Shown here piece by piece: positions 17,855 through 27,001 of a stretch of 64,000 nucleotides of DNA. Below the pieces are notes generated by a model. The model saw nothing but the letters and a program-made list of their open reading frames with translations, had not been told where the DNA came from and searched no databases. The position numbers were made by a program, and so were the translations under genes. Source of the stretch: JAZRPG01 sp045649105 (lineage in GTDB: Bacteria > Bacillota > Clostridia > Oscillospirales > JAAYXM01); assembly GCA_045649105.1 (NCBI GenBank), contig JAZRPG010000027.1, positions 62,001-126,000 on the forward strand, read 5' to 3'. How positions within the stretch are numbered: the stretch's first letter is position 1; each line of letters opens with the position of its first letter.

Positions 17855-19081
17855 TTAGTCAGAAACAACTACTCGATGATATGTTTTTTTGCCTTTCTTT
17901 ATCATTATTCCACCGTCTTTAACATCATCAAGTGAAACGCTTGCTGTAATGTCGCATACCTTTACATCATTAATTTCCAATCCACCCTGTGTAATTACTC
18001 TTTTTGCCTCTGAACGCGACGGAGTAAGTGAGCAACGGACAAGAAGCTCAGCTACAGGGATACCTTCCGAAAGCTCTGATGAGGGGATTTCCGTCTGCGG
18101 CATATTTCCGCCGCCTGACTGTGATTTAAAGAGCGCAACTGCCGCTTCTTGTGATTTTTTTGCTTCTTCTTCACCGTGTACCATCTGAGTCATCTCAAAA
18201 GCAAGACGCTCTTTTGCAGTGTTAAGCTCGCTTCCTGACAGCTTCTCGTATTCGGCAATTTCATCAAGCGGTACAAACGTCAACATCTTCATGCATCTGA
18301 TGACATCATCATCGCGTACATTGCGCCAATACTGATAAAATTCATACGGAGATGTTTTTTCAGGGTCAAGCCACACGGCACCCTTTTCTGTTTTTCCCAT
18401 TTTTTTGCCTTCAGTTGTTGTGAGCAGCGTAAATGTCATACCGTATGAATCCTCTGCGTGAATACGCCTGATAAGCTCCGTGCCGCCGAGAATGTTTGCC
18501 CACTGGTCGTCTCCGCCACACTCGAGTCTGCAACCATATTTTTCAAAGAGGTTGAGATAGTCATAGCTTTGCATAAGCATATAGTTAAATTCAATGAATG
18601 TAAGACCACGCTCAAGACGACTCTTGAAGCATTCAGCGGTAAGCATACGGTTTACAGAAAAGTGAACGCCGATTTTGCGTAAGAATTCAAGATAATTCAA
18701 TTTGAGTAACCAGTCAGCATTATTAACCATTATAGCATCATCGTCGCCGAATTTTATGAAACGGCTCATCTGCTTCTTAAAACGCTCTGCGTTTGCCTGA
18801 ATTTGCTCCAAGGTGAGCATTTTACGCATATCCGTCTTTCCTGTCGGGTCTCCAACGAGAGTAGTTCCGCCTCCAAGCAGAGCAATAGGTCTGTGCCCTG
18901 CCATCTGCAGGCGCTTCATGACAGTAAGGACAAGAAAATGTCCCACTGTAAGGCTGTCTGCTGTAGGGTCAAAACCTATATAAAAGGTTACCCGCTCGTT
19001 TTCGAGCATGTCCTTAATTTTTTCTTCATTTGTCATCTGGGCAATGAGCCCTCGTGCCTTCAGTTCTTCAAAAATTGTCAT
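17855..19081 (-). CDS. tyrS: Tyrosyl-tRNA synthetase
   Basis: Charges tRNA-Tyr. Class I signature motifs are FYIGFDPTADSLTVGHFL (HIGH-type, near residue 35) and KMGKTEKGA (KMSKS-type). The C-terminal S4 RNA-binding domain covers roughly residues 340-408. 408 residues. The ATG at 19081 has AAAGGA about nine bases upstream; the upstream ATG at 19090 overlaps the SD. It is the last gene of the nusB operon, 22 bases after recN; no T-box leader is seen, so it appears to depend on operon transcription. Confidence 0.97.
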   Translation of the reverse strand: MTIFEELKARGLIAQMTNEEKIKDMLENERVTFYIGFDPTADSLTVGHFLVLTVMKRLQMAGHRPIALLGGGTTLVGDPTGKTDMRKMLTLEQIQANAERFKKQMSRFIKFGDDDAIMVNNADWLLKLNYLEFLRKIGVHFSVNRMLTAECFKSRLERGLTFIEFNYMLMQSYDYLNLFEKYGCRLECGGDDQWANILGGTELIRRIHAEDSYGMTFTLLTTTEGKKMGKTEKGAVWLDPEKTSPYEFYQYWRNVRDDDVIRCMKMLTFVPLDEIAEYEKLSGSELNTAKERLAFEMTQMVHGEEEAKKSQEAAVALFKSQSGGGNMPQTEIPSSELSEGIPVAELLVRCSLTPSRSEAKRVITQGGLEINDVKVCDITASVSLDDVKDGGIMIKKGKKTYHRVVVSD

Positions 19082-19103
19082 CTTCTGCATTCCTTTCAAG
19101 ATA

Positions 19104-20813
19104 TTATATTGATAATTTTCTTTTCATTTCATCTGCAAAATCAAGCATTTCGGATGCGTTTTTAAGAGTAGTTTCACTGATTGTCATTCCACCCGTTATA
19201 CGCGCAAGCTCGTCTGCCCTGCCTTTGCGGTCAAGGGATGTGACATTTGTATAGGTGCGGCCGTCATGCTCTGTTTTTTCAATTTTAAAGTGCATATCTG
19301 ACATTGCGGAAATCTGAGCGAGATGCGTAACGCAAATCACCTGCTTTGACAGAGATAACTTATAGAGCTTTTCTGCTATTTTCTGTGCGGCACGCCCGCT
19401 TACACCTGTATCGATTTCATCAAATATAAGTGTGTTTACATAATCATTTTCAGCAAGTACATTCTTCATTGCGAGCATAATCCTCGACAGCTCTCCGCCC
19501 GAGGCGATTCGCTCCAGAGGCTTCTGCGCTTCCCCAAGATTCGGTGCAAGCAGAAATTCGATATTATCTATTCCGCGCATATCAAGTATATCGCGTTTTT
19601 TAATATCTGCTGTGAATTTTGCATTTGGCATATCAAGCTCTGCAAGCTCTTTCTGAATCTGTGTCTCAAATCTATTAGCTGCGCCTTTTCTGATTTTAAA
19701 GAGGGTTTCAGCAAGGCTGTATGCTTCATCACTCAGCGCATTTATTTCAGTATCAAGTTGAGCTGTGAGCTCATCTGAAAACTCAATCTGCTTAAGCTCT
19801 TCCTCTGCTTTTTTTAAATATTCCAGCATCTCAGAAACAGAGTTTCCGTATTTTCTCTTAAGTTTGTGGATAGTATCAAGACGCGCTTCGATCGCATCTG
19901 CATCCGATTGTGAAAAATCAAGACTATCCAGTACAGACCTTATTTCTGCCGAAATGTCTTCTGCAGAATAATACAACTCAGAAACCCGGTCCGAAAGCCG
20001 TGAAAGGTTATCTGATATATCGGAAACGGACGCTAATGCCTTTAAAGCAATGGAAAGGGCACTACATATACCCATACTGTCATCGGTACCGAAAAATGCT
20101 GAATAAGCATTTGAAACGCGCTCCGTTATCTTTGCACTGCTCCGGATAATACGCCTGCGCTCTGTGAGCTCTTCATCTTCATTTTCCTTTAAATCGGCGG
20201 AATAAAGCTCGTCAATTTGGAAATTAAGCATCTCTATCTGCCGGGCTTTCATAGCATCGTCAATGTCGAGCTTTTTTCGCTCTGATAATTTTTGTACAAG
20301 CTCGGAATACACAGCTTTGTATTTTTCAAAACATGAATCATACTCTTTTCCTGCACAAAAGCGGTCTATAAATACAGGGTGTGATTCGGGATTTAAGAGC
20401 TGCTGACTGTCATGCTGCCCAAGAATATTTATCAGTAAAATACCAAATGACTTTAACATTGCTGCAGTAACGGGTCTTCCGTTGATGCGCGCAGAGCTTT
20501 TTCCATCAGCGAGGATTTCGCGCTGGATAATGACCGTTCTTTCCGAATCTCCGGAATCAGTATATCCGTTTTCGGAAAGCCAGTCGCACGCCTCATCCGT
20601 ACAATCTTCAAAAACGGCGCTTACGCAGGCTTTTTTCTCACCGCTCCTTACTATATCACGAGTTGTTCTGCTGCCAAGCACTGCGCCTATTGCATCAATC
20701 AAAATAGATTTACCGGCGCCTGTCTCTCCCGTAAGAACATTAAACCCACGCTGAAATTCAATATCACAGCGCTCAATAACCGCAATATTTTCTATGTGGA
20801 GAAGCTTTAACAT
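19104..20813 (-). CDS. recN: DNA repair protein RecN
   Basis: SMC-like ATPase that acts early at DNA double-strand breaks. The Walker A motif is GETGAGKS near residue 31. Long coiled-coil arms occupy about 155-380 around a central hinge. The C-terminal half has the ABC signature ASGGELSRIMLA and Walker B LIFDEIDTGVSG. 569 residues is standard. It lies between argR and tyrS as in many Firmicutes. Confidence 0.96.
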   Translation of the reverse strand: MLKLLHIENIAVIERCDIEFQRGFNVLTGETGAGKSILIDAIGAVLGSRTTRDIVRSGEKKACVSAVFEDCTDEACDWLSENGYTDSGDSERTVIIQREILADGKSSARINGRPVTAAMLKSFGILLINILGQHDSQQLLNPESHPVFIDRFCAGKEYDSCFEKYKAVYSELVQKLSERKKLDIDDAMKARQIEMLNFQIDELYSADLKENEDEELTERRRIIRSSAKITERVSNAYSAFFGTDDSMGICSALSIALKALASVSDISDNLSRLSDRVSELYYSAEDISAEIRSVLDSLDFSQSDADAIEARLDTIHKLKRKYGNSVSEMLEYLKKAEEELKQIEFSDELTAQLDTEINALSDEAYSLAETLFKIRKGAANRFETQIQKELAELDMPNAKFTADIKKRDILDMRGIDNIEFLLAPNLGEAQKPLERIASGGELSRIMLAMKNVLAENDYVNTLIFDEIDTGVSGRAAQKIAEKLYKLSLSKQVICVTHLAQISAMSDMHFKIEKTEHDGRTYTNVTSLDRKGRADELARITGGMTISETTLKNASEMLDFADEMKRKLSI

Positions 20814-20832
20814 ATAACACCACTCCGTTTAT

Positions 20833-21285
20833 CTATAAAAGCATTTCACCCAGTTTTTTGCAGAACTTACATGCAGTTTCGGTATCACGCATAAGCAAAA
20901 AACCTGTATCATCGCCCGCAAGAGTCCCGACTATATCTTCCGCGTTCATTGAATCTATTGCATAACATGCCGCAGAGGCAAGCCCGGGCATTGTTTTTAT
21001 AACAACAATGTTTTGCGCATTATCATATGAGATTACGCTCTCTTTGAATATCGTAAGAAGGCGCTCTGAAAAGCCGGTTTCCGCAACCGTGTTTGAAACG
21101 GAATATTTACTCTTTCCGTTTTTTGCGATTGTTTTTATAAGACGAAGCTCCTTGATATCTCTCGAAATCGTAGCCTGAGTAGCGTTGAATCCGTATTTGT
21201 TAAGATGTTCTGTTAACTCTGCTTGCGTGGAAATATCATACTGGTCTATAAGCTTCAGCAAAGTTGATTGGCGCTTGAGCTTCAT
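20833..21285 (-). CDS. argR: Arginine repressor ArgR/AhrC
   Basis: Arginine-responsive hexameric transcription factor. The N-terminal winged helix (about residues 1-70) has the family ATQATISRDIKELRLIK helix. The C-terminal oligomerisation and arginine-binding domain ends in GTLAGDDTGFLL, whose Asp pair binds arginine. 150 residues. Its ATG directly abuts the nadK stop, and a GGAGG SD sits inside the end of nadK. Confidence 0.95.
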   Translation of the reverse strand: MKLKRQSTLLKLIDQYDISTQAELTEHLNKYGFNATQATISRDIKELRLIKTIAKNGKSKYSVSNTVAETGFSERLLTIFKESVISYDNAQNIVVIKTMPGLASAACYAIDSMNAEDIVGTLAGDDTGFLLMRDTETACKFCKKLGEMLL

Positions 21286-22146
21286 TTAATCAAACCTCCT
21301 GTCGGAAAGCTTTGTATATAATACATCGTAAAAGTTTGTCTTTTTTACACGTATGAGTTTTGTAACAAGCTCTGATTTTTTGAGAGTAAGTTTATCGCCT
21401 TCCATAAGATTAAAGCCCGGCGCTCCGTCAACACTTACCGCGATAGCACCATTTTCTCTGCTTTGTGGAACAACATTTATAACTCTTTTATATGAAAGTA
21501 TAACAGGCTTTGCAGATAAAGCGTGTGTGCATACAGGTGTGATTGTTATATTTCTTGACAAAGGGTCAATTATGGGGCCGCCTGCGGAAAGAGAATACGC
21601 AGTTGACCCTGTCGGGGTTGCAACGATAACGCCGTCACCGCTGTAATGGGAGATAAACATATCATCTGCGTATATATCCATATCAACCGTCCAGAGAAGG
21701 CCTGTCTTAAGAATTACAGCATCATTAAGCCCCGTCTGTTTGTATACAACATCGCCGTTTCTGTGCACAATAACATCGAGCATCATGCGTTCCTCGACTT
21801 TATAGTCCCCTCTTAATATCCGCGAAAGGTATTCGAGCTCATTAGCCTCAAGCTCCGCCATGTAGCCGATTCTTCCTATGTTTATACCAAGAACAGGAAC
21901 ACCGAGATGCGCTACCTGATTTGCTGTATGTAAAAGCGTACCGTCGCCTCCGAGAGATATTATCATATCTGCATCCCTTGCGGCATCGTCAAAATCGACA
22001 AGTGGTATGTTTGTCAGTTCTGCACCTTCAATAGTGTTCGGCAGAACAGCATCAACACCATTCTTGTCTAAAAAATTATAAACCTTTTTCGTACAACGAA
22101 GCTCAATATCCCGTGATGTATTAGGATTTAACACTACTTTTTTCAT
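21286..22146 (-). CDS. nadK: NAD kinase
   Basis: Phosphorylates NAD to NADP. The glycine-rich GGDGTLLHTA motif (near residue 67) and the NGxGxDG-equivalent region with SGDGVIVATPTGSTAYSLSAGGP are both present. 286 residues is typical. Found between tlyA and argR, the usual Firmicute order. Confidence 0.95.
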   Translation of the reverse strand: MKKVVLNPNTSRDIELRCTKKVYNFLDKNGVDAVLPNTIEGAELTNIPLVDFDDAARDADMIISLGGDGTLLHTANQVAHLGVPVLGINIGRIGYMAELEANELEYLSRILRGDYKVEERMMLDVIVHRNGDVVYKQTGLNDAVILKTGLLWTVDMDIYADDMFISHYSGDGVIVATPTGSTAYSLSAGGPIIDPLSRNITITPVCTHALSAKPVILSYKRVINVVPQSRENGAIAVSVDGAPGFNLMEGDKLTLKKSELVTKLIRVKKTNFYDVLYTKLSDRRFD

Positions 22147-22153
22147 GCAGTAA

Positions 22154-22957
22154 CTATCCTTTCAACGACTTGTGCGCATCAAGCACTATAGCTTCGATAT
22201 CAATATCAGAATCCAATGCAGCTTCACATGACAAGTTCCCTAAAAATTCAATATTTCCTTCAGGCCCTGTAATCGGTGAAAAAGTTATACCTTTTACAAA
22301 AAAGCCTGCGTCCTTTGCGTTTTTAATAAAATTACTTAATACCTCAGCATGAACCTCCGGGTCACGGACAACACCCTTTTTCCCAACCTTTTCACGACCG
22401 GCCTCAAACTGTGGTTTTATAAGGCAGAAAGCCTCTCCATTATCACCCATAAGAGCGCGAATGGCCGGAAGGACAATTCGCAGAGAAATAAAAGATACAT
22501 CAATAACTGCAAGCTCAATTATGTCAGGAACCTGTTCATGTGTAACATAGCGTATATTTGTGCGCTCCATGCAGACAACACGAGGGTCACACCTCACTGA
22601 CCATGCAAGCTGACCGTAACCGACATCTATGCAATACAGTTTTTTTACGCCACGCTTTAAAAGGCAATCTGAAAAACCGCCCGTAGATGCGCCTGCATCC
22701 AAAGCAATCTTGTTTTCTACATCTGCGCCGAAAAAATCCAGCGCTTTTTCAAGCTTTAATCCGCCACGGCTGACATAAGCGTTATCATTCCCGCGGACCT
22801 CAATCTCAACATCATCCGAGAATGTTTCGCCGGCTTTGTCCGATTTTTGTGAGTAAACAAAAACATTTCCGCTCATTATAACGGCTTTTGCACGTTCACG
22901 GCTGCTAACGAGTCCACGTTCTACAAGCAGTATATCAAGTCTCTTCTTTTCACTCAA
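22154..22957 (-). CDS. tlyA: TlyA-family S4/FtsJ rRNA methyltransferase
   Basis: Probable 2'-O-ribose methyltransferase of rRNA (in mycobacteria TlyA modifies 16S C1409 and 23S C1920). The N-terminal S4 domain (about residues 4-62, RLDILLVERGLVSSRERAKAVI) precedes an FtsJ-like domain with LDAGASTGGFSDCLL near 82 and the catalytic Lys in CLIKPQFE. The start is TTG, overlapping the dxs stop by four bases, with a GGAGG SD ten bases upstream. 267 residues. Confidence 0.92.
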   Translation of the reverse strand: MSEKKRLDILLVERGLVSSRERAKAVIMSGNVFVYSQKSDKAGETFSDDVEIEVRGNDNAYVSRGGLKLEKALDFFGADVENKIALDAGASTGGFSDCLLKRGVKKLYCIDVGYGQLAWSVRCDPRVVCMERTNIRYVTHEQVPDIIELAVIDVSFISLRIVLPAIRALMGDNGEAFCLIKPQFEAGREKVGKKGVVRDPEVHAEVLSNFIKNAKDAGFFVKGITFSPITGPEGNIEFLGNLSCEAALDSDIDIEAIVLDAHKSLKG

Positions 22958-24810
22958 TTTCCAACAGCCTCCGTAATGGTTTTGTAAATACCCTCGGCAT
23001 CAATTCCAAGCATCTTGTATAACATGGAAATTTCACCATGCGTTATGAATTTATCGCCTGTGTTAAGTAATTTAACTTCACACAACAATCCTTGTTGCAA
23101 CAGCTGTGCAGAAAGTTTTTCACCTACGGAGCCATTGCTTACAACATCTTCTACGACTATAAGTTTACCTGTCTTTTTAACAGATTCAACAACACTTTCA
23201 TAATCGAGCGGTTTTATGGAGTTAAGCTTTATAACATCGCATGAAATACCGCCTTTTTCTGCAAGTTTGCAAGCATTTATAACATTGTTTATAAGCTTGC
23301 CGTAAGAAACTACAGTTACTTCATTACCGTGCATAACTTTGGCACTCAGCTTGTCCTTTTCAAATAAATTCCCTTTAAACTCGCCTTCTCCGCCACGATT
23401 GTACCTTATTGCTACAGGTCCGGTATGTATCATCGTGGCGTATCGTAACATGTCACGAAGTTCGCCAAAGCTTGAGGGTGCGAGTATTGTCATGCCGGGG
23501 ATATCCGATAAATAGGCGACATCAAAAACTCCATGGTGCGTTTCGCCGTCTTCACCGACAAGACCTGCCCTATCAACTGCGAAAACAACATGCTGACCTG
23601 ATATGGCAATGTCATGAATCATCATGTCATAAGAGCGTTGAAGAAATGTTGAATATATTGCGCATACCGGAATCATGCCCTGAGCGGCAAGCCCGGCTGA
23701 CATGGCTACTGCGTGCCCCTCAGCAATTGCAACATCAAAAAATCTGTTGCTGTATTTGTCCGCAAATTCCGTGAGTCCAACGCCTGAAGTCATAGCAGCT
23801 GTTATGGCGCAAATTCTGTCATCTTCGGATGCAAGTTTTGTAAGTTCTTTGCCGAAAACCGAAGAAAAAGTCTCGCTATGGGCAGAAAGAGGCTTGCCTG
23901 TTTTTATATCAAACTTGCCGACACCGTGAAAATCCTGCGGACGGTTTTCTGAAAATTCATATCCTTTTCCCTTTACGGTAGTCAGGTGAATTACAACCGG
24001 GCGACGAAGGTCACGGGCAAGCTCCAAAAGATATATCATATACCTAATATCATGTCCGCTTGCAGGGCCAAGATATGTAAAGCCCATATCTTCAAACCAG
24101 AGTGAAGGAATAAACATATTTTTAAAAGCGTTTTTAATTCCGTGTATTCCGTTGTCAAAAGCAATTCCGGGCTTTGTTTTTTTTATAATTTTACGGTAAA
24201 TTCCCTTAAACCGTAAATAACGCGGTTTAAGGCGGAGACGTGCAAGATACTTTGACATAGCCCCGACATTTTTCATAATGGACATTTCGTTGTCATTTAT
24301 TATGACAATAAGCGGTTCCTTGCTCTGACCGGCATCGCTTAAGCCCTCATATGCCATGCCACCGGTAAGTGCCCCATCCCCTATTATTGAAATTACTGAG
24401 TAATCCTTCTTTTGTAATGTTCTTGCGCGTGCCATACCAAGGGCGACCGAAACAGAGTTTGAGGCATGACCTGAAACGCATGCGTCATGCTTACTCTCGT
24501 CCGGTCGTGAAAAACCGGACATGCCGCCGAATTGCCGCAAATTTTCAAAGCCTGCACGGCGCTCTGTAAGGAGTTTGTGGACATAGCACTGATGTCCTAC
24601 ATCAAAGATAAGCCTATCGCTTTCAGTTTTAAAAACCTTATGTACTGCAAGCGTAAGCTCCACCAGGCCAAGATTTGATGCAAGGTGCCCCCCGGTCTTT
24701 GAGATGTTCTCTATTAAAAACTCACGTATTTCAGCCGCAAGCACCTCAAGTTCACTTACGGATAGTTTTTTTACATCTTCTGAATTTCTTATGTTATCAA
24801 GTAAACTCAT
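22954..24810 (-). CDS. dxs: 1-deoxy-D-xylulose-5-phosphate synthase
   Basis: First enzyme of the non-mevalonate isoprenoid pathway: TPP-dependent condensation of pyruvate with glyceraldehyde 3-phosphate. TPP/Mg motif GDGALTGGMAYEGLSDAG starts near residue 143; GHQCYVHKLLTERR is near 72; the transketolase-like centre carries GVGLTEFADKYSNRFFDVAIAEGHAV. 618 residues is standard. ispA, upstream in the same operon, uses the pathway products. Confidence 0.97.
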   Translation of the reverse strand: MSLLDNIRNSEDVKKLSVSELEVLAAEIREFLIENISKTGGHLASNLGLVELTLAVHKVFKTESDRLIFDVGHQCYVHKLLTERRAGFENLRQFGGMSGFSRPDESKHDACVSGHASNSVSVALGMARARTLQKKDYSVISIIGDGALTGGMAYEGLSDAGQSKEPLIVIINDNEMSIMKNVGAMSKYLARLRLKPRYLRFKGIYRKIIKKTKPGIAFDNGIHGIKNAFKNMFIPSLWFEDMGFTYLGPASGHDIRYMIYLLELARDLRRPVVIHLTTVKGKGYEFSENRPQDFHGVGKFDIKTGKPLSAHSETFSSVFGKELTKLASEDDRICAITAAMTSGVGLTEFADKYSNRFFDVAIAEGHAVAMSAGLAAQGMIPVCAIYSTFLQRSYDMMIHDIAISGQHVVFAVDRAGLVGEDGETHHGVFDVAYLSDIPGMTILAPSSFGELRDMLRYATMIHTGPVAIRYNRGGEGEFKGNLFEKDKLSAKVMHGNEVTVVSYGKLINNVINACKLAEKGGISCDVIKLNSIKPLDYESVVESVKKTGKLIVVEDVVSNGSVGEKLSAQLLQQGLLCEVKLLNTGDKFITHGEISMLYKMLGIDAEGIYKTITEAVGN

Positions 24811-24836
24811 CTTACAGATCTCCGCTTATATAAAAC

Positions 24837-25427
24837 TTAATCGTTGCGACTGAACACATTCATAATCCGCGCCATAAAAAACACAATGTCGTTACTGTGA
24901 GAAATTGCAAAACCTTTGCCAAACGCTTTGCCGCCTACGGTAATGCCCGCCACTACTCCCGTTATAATAAGAGGAATAACAGCAGATGACAAGTCCGAAG
25001 CAAATCTTATTCCTGCTATAATTATAGCGGCAGTAGAACCACTTAAAATTCCGCAGATATCGCCCACGACATCATTGCAGAAACTTGAAACCTTTTCGGC
25101 ATTGCGCACAAGCCATAAGGCCTGCTTTGCTCCGCGTACACGTCTTGATGACATGGCGTGAAACGGCTTTTCAGAAGCTGTAGCCGCTGCAATTCCGAAT
25201 ATGTCAAATACGATATTTATAAGAACAATGGTGCCAAGAATCAGAAAGGCAGGTAAAAGACTTACTTCTTTAAGCGCAGTTTCAGAAATGGCATTAAATA
25301 ATACAGATAGAACAAAACTCCACAAAAGTATTGTCAAAGACCACTTAACGGCAGAGTTTTTAGAAGATTTTGTATGTTTTGTTTGCGGTTTTGGAACATC
25401 AGAAGACGCAGGGTCACTTTTCTTCAA
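24837..25427 (-). CDS. oapA: OLE-associated membrane protein OapA
   Basis: 196-residue membrane protein matching OapA, the partner of OLE RNA (often mis-annotated as a CorB-like transporter). A charged 28-residue N-terminus precedes four hydrophobic segments, about 29-48, 55-80, 122-142 and 147-166. Between segments two and three lies the family-like stretch EKPFHAM (86-92), RGAKQALWLVRNAEKV (98-113) and CNDVVGDICGILSG (117-130). The DxxxD-like position reads N71-x-x-x-D75. The start is TTG with a GGAGG SD nine bases upstream. In other bacteria OapA helps OLE RNA reach the membrane and act in cold, alcohol and Mg2+ stress. It sits between the OLE RNA and dxs, the classical order. Confidence 0.88.
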   Translation of the reverse strand: MKKSDPASSDVPKPQTKHTKSSKNSAVKWSLTILLWSFVLSVLFNAISETALKEVSLLPAFLILGTIVLINIVFDIFGIAAATASEKPFHAMSSRRVRGAKQALWLVRNAEKVSSFCNDVVGDICGILSGSTAAIIIAGIRFASDLSSAVIPLIITGVVAGITVGGKAFGKGFAISHSNDIVFFMARIMNVFSRND

Positions 25428-25457
25428 AGTTTATTACCTCCGAATTTTATATATATG

Positions 25458-26079
25458 GGCAGCAGAAGAAGGTAATCTTGCGGCTTAGGTCCGGTATGTT
25501 TTCCATACGGCTTACCTTTTGTTGCCAATAAAGGCGGTTTCCCTTTAAACTCCGCACCGATACGTTACCGACAATCGGCACCGGATCGCCACTTAGTCCG
25601 CACTGCAAATCTTCATCTGCACGACAGCCTAGATGATTTCCATAACAGTCACACCAATTCTTAGCCTCTTTTGCAGTCAGGGTTTCAAAAGGCAATGTAC
25701 AAATATGCTTGGCCGAGCGTATTTGTACTCGTTCCTTTATTCACCACAGACCACTCAAGGCAGGCTACTCTGCACACAGCACAGGGCTTATGCCAAGCAC
25801 CGCATTGCAGGTTTCACCCCGATTCGTACACTGTCCGTCACCCCCGAAGGGTGTATAGGCAAATGCACGAGAGCGGGTCTCCACGGCAGTAGGGTCGAAA
25901 ATACATGCCATTGTAAACCGCCCTAAAGCCTTAACCCCCAGCACCCACCCCAATCTGGGCGAGAGAGGCAAGCACAAGGGACTTCATCGATATGCCCTTC
26001 AACGGATTTTTAGGCCCGTCCTGGGAATTGGTAGAACTGACTAGGATACTGCACCCATTATAAAACTTCAAATATTTAT
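25458..26079 (-). ncRNA. ole: OLE RNA (large structured RNA)
   Basis: About 620 bases of GC-richer, non-coding sequence between ispA and oapA, transcribed with them. Four lines of evidence support OLE: exact synteny (nusB-xseA-xseB-ispA-OLE-oapA-dxs), a length near the family's roughly 600 bases, a consensus promoter just upstream, and obvious secondary structure. Perfect hairpins include arms at 25697-25705 with 25720-25728 (nine pairs), a CACCC/GGGTG hairpin at 25839-25853, and a 3'-terminal stem pairing 25469-25475 with 25512-25518, enclosing a GTATG/CATAC hairpin. Reading frames on either strand are short and lack SD sequences. The 5' end is inferred from the promoter and the 3' end from the last stem. 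Established function: membrane ribonucleoprotein in stress adaptation. Confidence 0.9.
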
Positions 26080-26084
26080 CAAAT

Positions 26085-26113
26085 ATTATATCATATTTCT
26101 TATGAAAATTCAA
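26085..26113 (-). promoter_or_regulatory. Dedicated promoter for OLE RNA-oapA
   Basis: Minus strand -35 TTGAAT (26113-26108), 17-base spacer, perfect -10 TATAAT (26090-26085). It begins seven bases after the ispA stop and predicts a start near 26079. A second TATAAT at 26062-26057 has no good -35. Confidence 0.78.
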
Positions 26114-26119
26114 ATATAC

Positions 26120-27001
26120 CTATTTTTCACGCGAACAAAGCGCATGTGCAAGCCACACAAGAAATTCATTATCAGGAATATCTGAAAGCGCGGATACTGC
26201 AGCATTCGTAAGCTCAGCGAGCTGTTTCTTGCATGCATCAAGACCTAAAAGCTTTACAAAGGTTGACTTTCCGCTCCGCTCATCGTTGCCGGTATCTTTT
26301 CCTACTATATCCGGGTCGCCTTCGATATTTAAAATATCGTCCTTCATCTGGAAAGCAAGCCCAAGAAAATCTGCGTATTTTGCGGCAGCTTCTTTTCTTT
26401 TATCAGCTGCTTCGGCTATTATACAGCCCAGCAAAGCTCCGGCCCTGATTATCGCGCCGGTTTTCAATGCCTGGAGATTTTTTATTTCAGAGATGCTTAA
26501 ATCGCGATTTTCGCCCTCTATATCAATTACCTGACCACCTATCATACCATCGGCACCGGATGCCTCTGCAAGGCATTTCATGGCTTTCAGCACTGAATCT
26601 GATGGCAAATTACCGGAGTTTTTAAGAATATGCTCAAATGCGCCGTTGAGCAATGCATCTCCGGCGAGCACGGCAATCGCTTCACCGAAGATTTTATGGT
26701 TTGTAGGTCTGCCGCGGCGCATATCGTCATTATCCATGCACGGCAGATCATCATGAATGAGAGAATATGTGTGAATCATCTCAAGAGCCACAGCAAATGG
26801 CATGGCTGCTTCCTGCGATGCTCCGAGTATTCTTGCAAATTCAAGGACAAGTATTGGACGAATACGCTTTCCGCCTGCGTTAAGGCTATAGCGCATTGCT
26901 TTGAAAATTTCACCGTGAGCACAATCTTTTTCTTCAATAGCTTTCTCAAGCGCAAGGTTTACTGCGTCCTGATAAGCTGAAAATCTCTCGCTATTTGTCA
27001 T
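26120..27001 (-). CDS. ispA: Farnesyl diphosphate synthase / polyprenyl synthetase
   Basis: Chain-length-limited prenyl transferase joining isopentenyl diphosphate to allylic diphosphates for undecaprenol and other isoprenoids. First Asp-rich motif is LIHDDLPCMDNDDMRRG near residue 80; the second is FQMKDDILNIEGD near 215; GGKRIRP is near 40. 293 residues matches bacterial short-chain synthases. Its ATG overlaps the xseB stop (ATGA), with a GGAGGA SD inside xseB. Confidence 0.95.
   Translation of the reverse strand: MTNSERFSAYQDAVNLALEKAIEEKDCAHGEIFKAMRYSLNAGGKRIRPILVLEFARILGASQEAAMPFAVALEMIHTYSLIHDDLPCMDNDDMRRGRPTNHKIFGEAIAVLAGDALLNGAFEHILKNSGNLPSDSVLKAMKCLAEASGADGMIGGQVIDIEGENRDLSISEIKNLQALKTGAIIRAGALLGCIIAEAADKRKEAAAKYADFLGLAFQMKDDILNIEGDPDIVGKDTGNDERSGKSTFVKLLGLDACKKQLAELTNAAVSALSDIPDNEFLVWLAHALCSREK

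Noticed and set aside
24837..25427. Annotation of this protein as a Mg2+/Co2+ transporter (CorB)
   Set aside because: No CBS or complete DUF21 domain is present; size, position and flanking RNA fit OapA.
25447..26113. Several 60-97 codon ORFs on both strands in the ispA-oapA gap
   Set aside because: They overlap one another in several frames, lack SD sequences and resemble no family; the interval is better explained as OLE RNA.
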